From assembly GCA_031264475.1 (NCBI GenBank), contig JAISEA010000036.1, forward strand, positions 1-5,040: DNA of 5,040 nt, in the 5' to 3' direction. The notes beneath the pieces were generated by a model. The model was not told where the DNA came from and made no database searches. It saw nothing but the letters and a program-made list of their open reading frames with translations. Below, piece after piece: positions 1 to 4,827 of the stretch. A program made the translations under genes and the position numbers. Positions within the stretch are counted from its first letter, which is position 1. Each line of letters starts with the position of its first letter. The stretch comes from Treponema sp. GTDB taxonomy: Bacteria > Spirochaetota > Spirochaetia > Treponematales > Breznakiellaceae.

Positions 1-287
1 ATATTATCCTTGACTTCATTCGCGCCTTCAAGCTCCTTCTTATGGATGAATTCGTCGAAAAGGTCTTCGTACCATGCAAGAACATGATCCGTATGCTTAT
101 TAAACGACACATGAATCACCCGTTGCCCCTGTAGTAACTTATAAAGCGCTATCTGCACTAACACCGAAGTCTTGCCGACGCCGTTTGGCGCCGCAATCAC
201 GCCGATTTCCCCGCCTTTCAGTCCCCCATGTATAGAGTTTTCAAACACCTTTATAGGACTGCGCTGGATAAGATCTTCTTTTATCAC
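1..287 (-). CDS. P-loop ATPase, RecA/DnaB-like (3' end outside window)
   Basis: This is the N-terminal 95 codons of a P-loop ATPase; the rest lies beyond base 1. I translated it by hand. The Walker A motif APNGVGKT (residues 33-40) fits [AG]-x4-G-K-[ST]. It is preceded by HGGLKGGEIGVIA, the usual strand and glycine-rich approach of RecA/DnaB/KaiC-type ATPases. It is followed by a helix and the strand RVIHVSFN, then an acidic WYEDLFDEF stretch. The GTG start is well fixed: the codon immediately before it is an in-frame TAA, a Shine-Dalgarno AAAGGAG lies six bases upstream, and no ATG follows early. I recall similar 'cytoplasmic' ATPases of unknown function in spirochaetes, but that is from memory. 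Walker B and the C-terminal part are not visible, so substrate and role cannot be stated. It lies co-directionally downstream of fusA and the small membrane protein gene. Confidence 0.8.
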   Translation of the reverse strand, partial: MIKEDLIQRSPIKVFENSIHGGLKGGEIGVIAAPNGVGKTSVLVQIALYKLLQGQRVIHVSFNKHTDHVLAWYEDLFDEFIHKKELEGANEVKDN

Positions 288-293
288 TTATCT

Positions 294-300
294 CTCCTTT
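294..300 (-). promoter_or_regulatory. Shine-Dalgarno deciding a GTG start
   Basis: On the minus strand AAAGGAG is followed by the six-base spacer AGATAA and then GTG at 287-285. The last three spacer bases are an in-frame TAA, so the reading frame cannot start further upstream. This makes the non-ATG start of the ATPase gene nearly certain. Confidence 0.75.
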
Positions 301-310
301 CTCATTAAGC

Positions 311-364
311 AAAAAGACCAGCGCGGACAACCCAAGAACCCAAACGTCCCAAGACCGCCCGCGC
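311..364 (-). terminator. Weak terminator-like hairpin before the ATPase gene
   Basis: Read on the minus strand, GCGCGGGC (364-357) can pair with GTCCGCGC (328-321) in eight pairs including one G-U, leaving a 28-base loop. Five T residues (315-311) follow five bases after the stem. The long loop and the offset T-run make this a poor intrinsic terminator. It may only partly reduce read-through from the membrane-protein gene into the ATPase gene. No separate promoter for the ATPase gene is obvious in the 82-base gap. Confidence 0.25.
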
Positions 365-369
365 ATCTA

Positions 370-627
370 TCACGATTTACCGCTTTCCAACAACGACGCG
401 AGTTTATCCTTGTCAATAGCGTATATAAAATGCCTACTCACGTTTAAGAATAAAATAACAGCGGGAAACAGCCAATATTTACCGTCTATAAAATACAAAG
501 ACGCTAACCAATAGGTAAAAATAGTACCAAACTGCGGGCTCCAGCCCACGAAACAAAACAAAAACAGAAATACGGCGTATTGAACAACAGAAGCCTTTAA
601 GACGCTCAGTATAACATTCCGATTCAT
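370..627 (-). CDS. Small three-helix membrane protein, unknown function
   Basis: An 85-residue protein that I do not recognise. It is strongly hydrophobic and can be divided into three likely membrane segments: about residues 9-29 (rich in V, F, L), 33-48 (TIFTYWLASLYF) and 51-68 (YWLFPAVILFLNVSRHF). It ends in a short charged cytosolic-looking tail (DKDKLASLLESGKS). There is no cleavable signal peptide pattern, and no Cys or His cluster suggesting metal binding. The ATG lies nine bases after the fusA stop codon, with only a weak purine-rich AGGGG upstream, so it is probably translated from the fusA transcript. Partnership with EF-G is not implied by the sequence. The alternative that it is a spurious ORF is unlikely, given the clean hydrophobic pattern and tight spacing. 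Confidence 0.65.
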   Translation of the reverse strand: MNRNVILSVLKASVVQYAVFLFLFCFVGWSPQFGTIFTYWLASLYFIDGKYWLFPAVILFLNVSRHFIYAIDKDKLASLLESGKS

Positions 628-636
628 ACCGCACCC

Positions 637-2709
637 CTATCTCTTCTTTTCCGTGAAATCTTTAATAAGCGCGTCTGAGATACTCGCGGGCGTCTTTCCA
701 TACTTATCGAATTCCATGGAGAACTCCGACTGTCCCTGAGTCAGCCCTCGAAGCGTCATTGAATAACCAAACATCTCGCTGAGGGGAACCTCCGCGTCCA
801 CACGGGAGAAAGTCCCGTCCTCAGTAGAGGAGACGATGACGCCCCGTCGTTGATTGATAGACGCAAAGACCTTACCCTGAAACTCCGAAGGACCCTCGAC
901 CGACACCTTCATAATCGGCTCAAGAATACAGGGCTTCGCCTTGTTATACGCTTCACGAAAAGCGCCGATAGCGGCTAATTGGAACGCAATATCCGACGAG
1001 TCCACCGAGTGAGACTGACCGTCGTTGATGAGACACCGAATATTAACCACGGGGAATCCGATAAGCGACCCCTTTTTGAGCGCCTCGCGGAACCCCTTAT
1101 CGCAACTCGGAATGAATTCCGTAGGAATCGACCCGCCCTTGATACTATTCACGAACTCATAGTCGCCCTCAGACCACGGCTCCATATAGCCCGCGACCCT
1201 ACCGTATTGCCCAGAACCGCCTGTTTGTTTCTTATGCGTATAATTGAATTCCGACCGTTGAGTAATAGTCTCACGGTAAGCGACTTGGGGCATCCCGGTT
1301 TCCACGACGCAGTTATACTCGCGGAGCATCCGCGTGATATACACGTCAAGATGCAACTCCCCCATGCCTTTAATGATCGTCTGGTTAGATTCAGGGTCCA
1401 CGAAAGTCTGAAACGTTGGGTCTTCCTTGGTGAACCGCTCCAGAGCCTTGACCATTTGATCAGCGGACTTCTTATCTTTCGGGTTTATGGCAAGAGAGAT
1501 GACAGGCTCAGGCACGAACATAGACGACAGCGCGTAATTAAGCTTCCCGCCGCAGAACGTATCGCCAGACGCACAATCAACCCCGAAAAGCGCTACAATG
1601 TCGCCGGGAGCGCCTTCGTTGATGTCTTCCATGTTATTGGCGTGCATACGCACGAGGCGCCCCACCTTGAAACGCTTGCGTGAACGGGTATTGATCAACT
1701 CGTCGCCCTTCTTCAACCACCCCTGATAGATGCGCACATACGTGAGCTGACCGTATTTACCGTCCTCCAACTTGAAACCAAGCGCGACCGTAGGCTTAGT
1801 CTCATCCGCGAAGAGCTGAACCTGCTCCTCATTTTTATCCAAATCCAGGGCGAAGTTCTTAACCTCCGTCGGATTAGGCAGATAATCCACCACGCCGTCG
1901 AGCAACGGTTGCACACCCTTGTTCTTATAGGCAGAGCCAAGCATAACAGGCACGAGTTTCTCCTCCAAAGTTCCCTTACGAATAGCCGCGCGTACTATAT
2001 CTTCAGGCACGGATTTCTCTTCCAACAGCAATTCAGTAAGCTCGTCCGAGAATTCCGAAGCCGCGTCGAGCGCCTCCGCGCGGTATTTCTTCGCATCTTC
2101 CTCAAGGTGCGCGGGAATTTCCACGACGCGGACAGTTTCCCCGTTTTCTCCGTCAAAATACAGCGCGCGCATACTAATCAGGTCTACGACTCCTTCAAGC
2201 TTGTCTTCCAAGCCGATAGGAATCTGTATTAAGACCGCATTGAGTCCCAATTTATCGTGTAGTTGCTTCTTCACCTTGAAAGGATTCGCGCCGGACCTGT
2301 CACATTTATTGACAAAGGCGATACGCGGCACATGGTACCGCTTAAGCTGACGGTCAACCGTGATAGATTGGGACTGTACCCCGCCCACCGCGCACAGCAC
2401 GAGAACAGCGCCGTCAAGCACGCGGAGCGACCGCTCCACCTCGATAGTAAAATCAACGTGCCCGGGCGTATCGATCAAGTTGACCACGTGATCCTTCCAT
2501 TCAATCTGCGTCGCCGCGCTCTGTATGGTGATGCCGCGTTCCTTCTCCAGCTCCATCGAGTCCATCGTCGCACCCGCGCCGTCTTTGCCCCGCACTTCTC
2601 GGATAATATGTATCTTATTGCTATAAAATAAAACACGTTCAGAAAGCGTCGTCTTTCCAGAATCAATATGCGCGCTAATTCCAATATTCCGCATCTTGCT
2701 AACGTCCAT
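637..2709 (-). CDS. fusA: Elongation factor G, spirochaete/mitochondrial EF-G1 type
   Basis: A complete 690-residue EF-G, the cytosolic GTPase that drives tRNA and mRNA translocation on the ribosome. All signatures are visible: P-loop AHIDSGKT (13-20), switch I RGITI with T61, switch II DTPGH (80-84), NKCD (134-137), GSA (258-260), domain [11 protein letters not shown] (448-455), domain [11 protein letters not shown] (497-505) and the [11 protein letters not shown] tip (567-577), and domain V LRGLTQGQ. Length is normal for the family. The ATG is preceded by AAGGAG with a five-base spacer. The stretches [26 protein letters not shown] (47-66) and [13 protein letters not shown] (258-270) resemble human GFM1 more than E. 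coli FusA. This places it in the spdEFG1/mtEFG1 clade. In Borrelia the member of this clade acts in translocation while a second EF-G acts in recycling, so a second copy elsewhere in the genome is expected. No clear promoter was found for it in the upstream intergenic region. Confidence 0.97.
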   Translation of the reverse strand: MDVSKMRNIGISAHIDSGKTTLSERVLFYSNKIHIIREVRGKDGAGATMDSMELEKERGITIQSAATQIEWKDHVVNLIDTPGHVDFTIEVERSLRVLDGAVLVLCAVGGVQSQSITVDRQLKRYHVPRIAFVNKCDRSGANPFKVKKQLHDKLGLNAVLIQIPIGLEDKLEGVVDLISMRALYFDGENGETVRVVEIPAHLEEDAKKYRAEALDAASEFSDELTELLLEEKSVPEDIVRAAIRKGTLEEKLVPVMLGSAYKNKGVQPLLDGVVDYLPNPTEVKNFALDLDKNEEQVQLFADETKPTVALGFKLEDGKYGQLTYVRIYQGWLKKGDELINTRSRKRFKVGRLVRMHANNMEDINEGAPGDIVALFGVDCASGDTFCGGKLNYALSSMFVPEPVISLAINPKDKKSADQMVKALERFTKEDPTFQTFVDPESNQTIIKGMGELHLDVYITRMLREYNCVVETGMPQVAYRETITQRSEFNYTHKKQTGGSGQYGRVAGYMEPWSEGDYEFVNSIKGGSIPTEFIPSCDKGFREALKKGSLIGFPVVNIRCLINDGQSHSVDSSDIAFQLAAIGAFREAYNKAKPCILEPIMKVSVEGPSEFQGKVFASINQRRGVIVSSTEDGTFSRVDAEVPLSEMFGYSMTLRGLTQGQSEFSMEFDKYGKTPASISDALIKDFTEKKR

Positions 2710-2731
2710 AAAATCTCCTTAAATCATATTG

Positions 2732-2814
2732 CTATACCGTTGAATCTTTAGGTATAATCACACGCCGCGTCCCTTGTTTTCAGGCGGCGCGTGTAGTTCA
2801 ACGGCGTTGTATAG
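2732..2814. repeat. Nested inverted repeat between fusA and the R-M module
   Basis: Two inverted repeats are nested here. The outer one is CTATA-CCGTTGAA (2732-2744) against TTCAACGG (2797-2804) and TATAG (2810-2814): thirteen pairs, with CGTTG (2805-2809) unpaired on the right side. The inner one is CACACGCCGC (2759-2768) against GCGGCGCGTG (2784-2793): nine pairs with one A-C mismatch and a 15-base loop. A TATAAT (2753-2758) lies between the left arms. No T-run follows either arm, so it is not a terminator. It could be an operator, a structured leader of fusA, or a recombination-site remnant. The sequence does not decide between these. Confidence 0.55.
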
Positions 2815-2854
2815 CGTCGTACAAAAGCTATCTCCCGTAAACGCTTATAGATAC

Positions 2855-2863
2855 TGTTATAAT
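2855..2863 (+). promoter_or_regulatory. Possible extended -10 promoter
   Basis: TGTTATAAT matches the extended -10 consensus (TG, one base, TATAAT). No good -35 hexamer lies 16-18 bases upstream. If active, transcription would begin near 2870 and meet the hairpin at 2903-2926 about 35 bases later, giving a very short RNA or an attenuated leader for the methyltransferase gene. The surroundings are A+T-rich, so a chance match is possible. Confidence 0.3.
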
Positions 2864-2902
2864 ATAGTAAAGTTTGTAATAAATTGCAAGTGGGGCAAGG
2901 CT

Positions 2903-2926
2903 AAAGAGGGATTTCCCTCTTTCTTT
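2903..2926 (+). terminator. Rho-independent-type hairpin upstream of the methyltransferase
   Basis: AAAGAGGG (2903-2910) pairs perfectly with CCCTCTTT (2915-2922) across the four-base loop ATTT, and the stem runs into TTTCTTT. Outer GGCT (2899-2902) can also meet AGCC (2929-2932). The stem tail is T-rich on either strand, so it may stop transcription in both directions. It would block plus-strand RNA from the fusA side, but no complete gene ends here. A competing hairpin, AAGCC (2928-2932) with GGCTT (2939-2943), shares the AGCC bases. Confidence 0.6.
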
Positions 2927-2941
2927 GAAGCCAAAATCGGC

Positions 2942-2971
2942 TTGACAAACCTTTTCGTTAAATACCATAAT
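2942..2971 (+). promoter_or_regulatory. Strong sigma-70 promoter predicting a leaderless methyltransferase mRNA
   Basis: A perfect -35 TTGACA (2942-2947) is followed by 18 bases and the -10 CATAAT (2966-2971, five of six consensus bases). The usual start point seven bases after the -10 falls on A2978, which is the A of the methyltransferase ATG. No Shine-Dalgarno sequence precedes that ATG. Promoter position and lack of a ribosome site agree with each other and together support a leaderless transcript. Confidence 0.65.
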
Positions 2972-2977
2972 CAAACG

Positions 2978-3547
2978 ATGAAGTATCAGATTATTTACGC
3001 CGACCCTCCGTGGAAATACCTTTGGGGCGAGGGTAAAGATGGGGGACATTTCGCCCCAGAAAAGCACTATGAAACAATGGAGACAGACGCGATTTGCGCT
3101 TTAGAGGTAAAACGGCTACGGGATAAGAATTGCGCCCTCTTCCTGTGGGCGACTATGCCTTCGTTGCCTGACGCCTTGAAGGTTATGGACGCGTGGGGCT
3201 TTAAATATAAAACGTGCGCTTTTTCGTGGGTTAAGACTAAGAAAGACGGCTCGCCCTTACATGGCATGGGGAGTTATACGAAATCAAATATTGAAATCTG
3301 TTTACTTGGTATGCGGGGGCATATAAAATCGGTTGATAAGACCGTTCCGCAAATTTTGATGCATGAAAGGATAGGACACTCGGTAAAACCGCCTGTCGTC
3401 AGAGATCGGATAGTTCAACTCTTTGGAAATATCAGCAGGATTGAACTTTTTGCGCGTCAAAAAGTCGACGGCTGGGACGCAATCGGCTATGGTATAGATG
3501 GAATCAGTATTCAAGACAAAATAGAAGAAATGAGTAGCGTCTTGTAG
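2978..3547 (+). CDS. MT-A70 family DNA adenine-N6 methyltransferase
   Basis: A 189-residue S-adenosylmethionine-dependent methyltransferase predicted to methylate adenine N6 in DNA. The catalytic motif DPPW is at residues 9-12 (IIYADPPWKY). Other family blocks follow in order: HYETM (30-34), LFLWAT (54-59), FSWVK (82-86), NIEICLLGMRG (104-114), HSVKPPVVRDRI (134-145) and RIELFARQKVDGWDAIGYG (154-172). Length matches the phage and type II MT-A70 enzymes; M.MunI (CAATTG) is a characterised relative of this family. The frame stays open upstream to a TTG at 2774, but that extension crosses a terminator-like hairpin and a promoter and has no family similarity, so I chose ATG 2978. The next gene starts 40 bases downstream. 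Target sequence cannot be read from the protein. It could instead be an orphan phage-type methyltransferase if the neighbour is not a nuclease. Confidence 0.93.
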   Translation: MKYQIIYADPPWKYLWGEGKDGGHFAPEKHYETMETDAICALEVKRLRDKNCALFLWATMPSLPDALKVMDAWGFKYKTCAFSWVKTKKDGSPLHGMGSYTKSNIEICLLGMRGHIKSVDKTVPQILMHERIGHSVKPPVVRDRIVQLFGNISRIELFARQKVDGWDAIGYGIDGISIQDKIEEMSSVL

Positions 3548-3587
3548 AATTAAAATGTGTCAATCTGCTGTTTTAGAAGGAACTCAA

Positions 3588-4259
3588 ATGAAAATATCAA
3601 ACACAATTTGTTTGGAAATAGAAAAGCGGTTAAAGACCATTCCTATCGAATGGGATGGGAAAAACGCTATTCTTGAGATGAAGAACGCTGGATACAAGTA
3701 TTGGAGGCAAGTGGAATGGATAGGCTTTTACTTCCAATTTCTCTGCGAAAAACATCTTGCCGATCTCTTTGAATTTCAAGTTCCTCTCTATGGGAAGGTA
3801 TCATTTGACGGGCTTTATCAGTTTCCCTTTGATTTCAAGGTTCATGCGGTAAACGCGAGTCTCCACAAGATTCCCATCAATGATAGGGAAGTGATAGAAT
3901 GTGGAATACGGGATTATGGGGCTGTCGGGTTAATCATTGCCATTGGAGATTTTGTTTATAATGATGAAGACAGGGCGTTTCAAAGTTGGCATGAAACATT
4001 AAAAGGCAATAAGTTCAGATATGTTCCAGAAAACAAGAGGTGGGTCGCGTGGAACAGACCGCGAAAAGTGGGCATGGCGTTAAAACAAGTTTTAATCATT
4101 GAAATTAACAATAAGACATTGGCGGCTTGTTGTTCATTTCAAACAAGATATAAAAATTTTGATGGAAGTACGCGGCGTGAAAAGGTTGTTCTAAATTTAG
4201 AAAAGCTTAATGAAGAAATAATATATCGTATTGAATACAGGCACAACGGTTATGTCTGA
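3588..4259 (+). CDS. Putative type II restriction endonuclease (PD-(D/E)XK-like)
   Basis: A 223-residue protein I do not recognise by name. A helix-like segment with E43 (YWRQVEWIGFYFQFLCEKHL, 38-57) precedes F73-D74-G75 and, seven residues after D74, the triad D82-F83-K84. A helix glutamate, then a PD-like aspartate, then D-x-K on a strand (FPFDFKVHA) is the layout of many PD-(D/E)XK restriction enzymes. Size suits a type II homodimer. A hydrophobic strand VGLIIAIGD (113-121) and a basic middle region (R144-R159) follow. The ATG at 3588 has AGAAGGA six bases upstream; an in-frame ATG at 3555 has no ribosome site. The position 40 bases after an MT-A70 methyltransferase, on the same strand, suggests the restriction partner. 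Composition is more A+T-rich than fusA: one sampled line has about 38% G+C against about 58% in a fusA line. The nuclease role is inferred, not shown. Confidence 0.6.
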   Translation: MKISNTICLEIEKRLKTIPIEWDGKNAILEMKNAGYKYWRQVEWIGFYFQFLCEKHLADLFEFQVPLYGKVSFDGLYQFPFDFKVHAVNASLHKIPINDREVIECGIRDYGAVGLIIAIGDFVYNDEDRAFQSWHETLKGNKFRYVPENKRWVAWNRPRKVGMALKQVLIIEINNKTLAACCSFQTRYKNFDGSTRREKVVLNLEKLNEEIIYRIEYRHNGYV

Positions 4260-4413
4260 AACCAAAGACAAGGCGGAGAATCCTATGGCGGCTGAGCTTG
4301 TGGAACGAGCGGCTGAGTGGGTATTTGGAAGTTTATACCATCGGCTTCACAGGCTCACTCGTTTAGTAGATGCGGCGTCACTCGACGATCCGCCGTTTGT
4401 GGGGCAAGTTTAG
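4252..4413 (+). CDS. Small 53-residue ORF overlapping the putative nuclease gene
   Basis: Its ATG (4252) overlaps the last eight bases of the nuclease gene (stop 4257-4259), the geometry of translational coupling; no Shine-Dalgarno is visible. The 53-residue product begins with a charged stretch (SETKDKAENP). It continues as a likely amphipathic helix rich in A, E, R and L (AAELVERAAEWVFGSLYHRLHRL-like, 19-40) and ends DDPPFVGQV. No DNA-binding or known domain is recognised. It might be a small accessory protein of the module, or the start of a gene broken by the sequence changes that led to the repeat array. The same frame hits further stops soon after 4413, so no longer continuation is evident. 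An in-frame ATG at 4231 inside the nuclease gene is a less likely start. Confidence 0.4.
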   Translation: MSETKDKAENPMAAELVERAAEWVFGSLYHRLHRLTRLVDAASLDDPPFVGQV

Positions 4414-4423
4414 AAACAAACGC

Positions 4424-4452
4424 TTGACACGACTCTGATTATTATTTAGACT
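4424..4452 (+). promoter_or_regulatory. Candidate promoter before the repeat array
   Basis: A perfect -35 TTGACA (4424-4429) is followed by 17 bases and TAGACT (4447-4452, four of six -10 bases). Transcription would start near 4459, just before the tandem repeats, making the array a leader of about 370 bases for the gene at 4828. The immediate context GCTTGACA is shared with the methyltransferase promoter (2940-2947). The weak -10 lowers confidence. Confidence 0.4.
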
Positions 4453-4474
4453 ATTCAATAGCAACGTGTAAGTT

Positions 4475-4642
4475 TTTCGTACGCGGCTACGGGATTTTCG
4501 TACGCGGCTACGGAAGTTTCGTACACGTCTACGGAGATTTCGTATACGGCTACAGGATTTCCGTACGCGGCTACGGAAGTTTCGTACATGGCTACGGAAG
4601 TTTCGTACACGGCTACGGAGATTTTGTACACGGCTACGGAGA
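4475..4642 (+). repeat. Eight tandem 21-bp hairpin units (array A)
   Basis: Eight head-to-tail 21-base units start at 4475, 4496, 4517, 4538, 4559, 4580, 4601 and 4622. Each has an 18-base core close to TTTCGTACGCGGCTACGG followed by three bases that are GAT, AAG or AGA. Differences between units are almost all single transitions, most often at the base after GTAC. Within a unit TTTCGTA can pair with TACGGAA across the loop CGCGGC (seven pairs, one G-U), so each copy is a potential small hairpin. There are no spacers, so it is not a CRISPR. The period is a multiple of three, which keeps frames open on both strands. Confidence 0.9.
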
Positions 4643-4815
4643 TTTTGTACACGGTAGAGCAAGACGCTTTAAAACACCCGAAGGGTGCGTATACGGTAGA
4701 GCAAGACGCTTTAAAACACCCGAAGGGTGCGTACGCGGTAGAACAAGACGCTTTAAAACACCCGAAGGGTGCGTACGCGGCTACGGATTATGAGGAGGGC
4801 TTGCCCTTTATTTAG
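4588..4815 (+). CDS. Doubtful repeat-encoded small protein
   Basis: The plus frame is free of stops from 4462 to the TAG at 4813-4815, but the first ATG is at 4588, created by one base change within the sixth 21-bp unit. Read from there it gives 75 residues: seven-residue repeats of the type SYTATEI, then three fourteen-residue repeats containing EQDALKHPKGA, then a short tail DYEEGLPFI. GGAAG lies eight bases before the ATG, but the same bases occur in several units. Because 21 and 42 are multiples of three, an open frame is expected whether or not it is translated. The stop lies 12 bases before the next gene's ATG. I regard it as probably non-coding, with real translation possible. Confidence 0.2.
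   Translation: MATEVSYTATEILYTATEILYTVEQDALKHPKGAYTVEQDALKHPKGAYAVEQDALKHPKGAYAATDYEEGLPFI
4647..4772 (+). repeat. Three tandem 42-bp units (array B)
   Basis: Three 42-base units (4647-4688, 4689-4730, 4731-4772) each begin GTAC/GTAT plus ACGG or GCGG. They continue with GTAGAGCAAGACGC, TTTAAAA and the hairpin CACCC-GAA-GGGTG. The last 29 bases of the unit are identical in all three; differences are confined to the first 13. The unit is exactly twice the 21-base period and shares its opening GTACACGG with array A. After the third unit an array A-type sequence resumes (4773-4787), so B appears to have been inserted into, or grown from within, A. The near-identity suggests recent expansion. 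Confidence 0.9.
4671..4771 (-). terminator. Three terminator-like hairpins read on the minus strand
   Basis: In each 42-bp unit the minus strand reads CACCC-TTC-GGGTG followed by TTTT. The hairpins are at 4675-4687, 4717-4729 and 4759-4771, each with its T-run on the low-coordinate side. Five pairs with a short loop and four T residues is a minimal intrinsic terminator. Three in tandem could stop antisense transcription entering the R-M module from the right. On the plus strand the hairpin is followed by CGTA, not T, so it should not terminate there. Confidence 0.35.
4796..4814 (+). promoter_or_regulatory. Small hairpin just before the ribosome site of the last gene
   Basis: AGGG (4796-4799) pairs with CCCT (4804-4807) across CTTG and is followed by TTATTTAG. 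With only four pairs it is too weak to be a confident terminator. It lies immediately upstream of the GGAGG at 4819-4823, where it could affect transcription or translation of the downstream gene. Confidence 0.2.
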
Positions 4816-4827
4816 TATGGAGGTTTT

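Noticed and set aside
979..1683. A 234-codon plus-strand open frame inside fusA
   Set aside because: It is antisense to a fully conserved EF-G and its translation, rich in R and H, has no recognisable domain; the G+C-rich third positions of fusA explain it. The same applies to other open frames within 1149-2684.
2753..2758. Plus-strand TATAAT as a promoter
   Set aside because: The best upstream hexamer is TTGCTA at 18 bases spacing, only four of six, and no gene follows before the terminator at 2903. Kept only as a note in the inverted-repeat entry.
2784..2830. tRNA-like sequence (GCGCGTGTAGTTCAACGG)
   Set aside because: It resembles the acceptor and D-arm start of a tRNA, but no anticodon arm and no TTCGA T-arm follow and the acceptor stem cannot close. 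At most it is a fragment, and the match may be chance.
2774..2977. N-terminal extension of the methyltransferase from TTG 2774
   Set aside because: It has no Shine-Dalgarno, crosses a terminator-like hairpin and the promoter, and lacks MT-A70 similarity; family proteins start close before the DPPW strand.
2890..4408. Direct repeat GTGGGGCAAG at 2890-2899 and 4399-4408 as possible attachment or target-site duplications
   Set aside because: A ten-base match is expected by chance in a window this size, the flanks do not match, and no integrase or transposase is present.
4378..4662. Minus-strand open frames with R/S-rich or Y/V-rich repeats
   Set aside because: They are consequences of a 21-bp period that is a multiple of three and lacks stops; no ribosome sites or non-repeat domains support them.
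4475..4787. CRISPR array
   Set aside because: The units are directly adjacent with no unique spacers and no cas genes are nearby.
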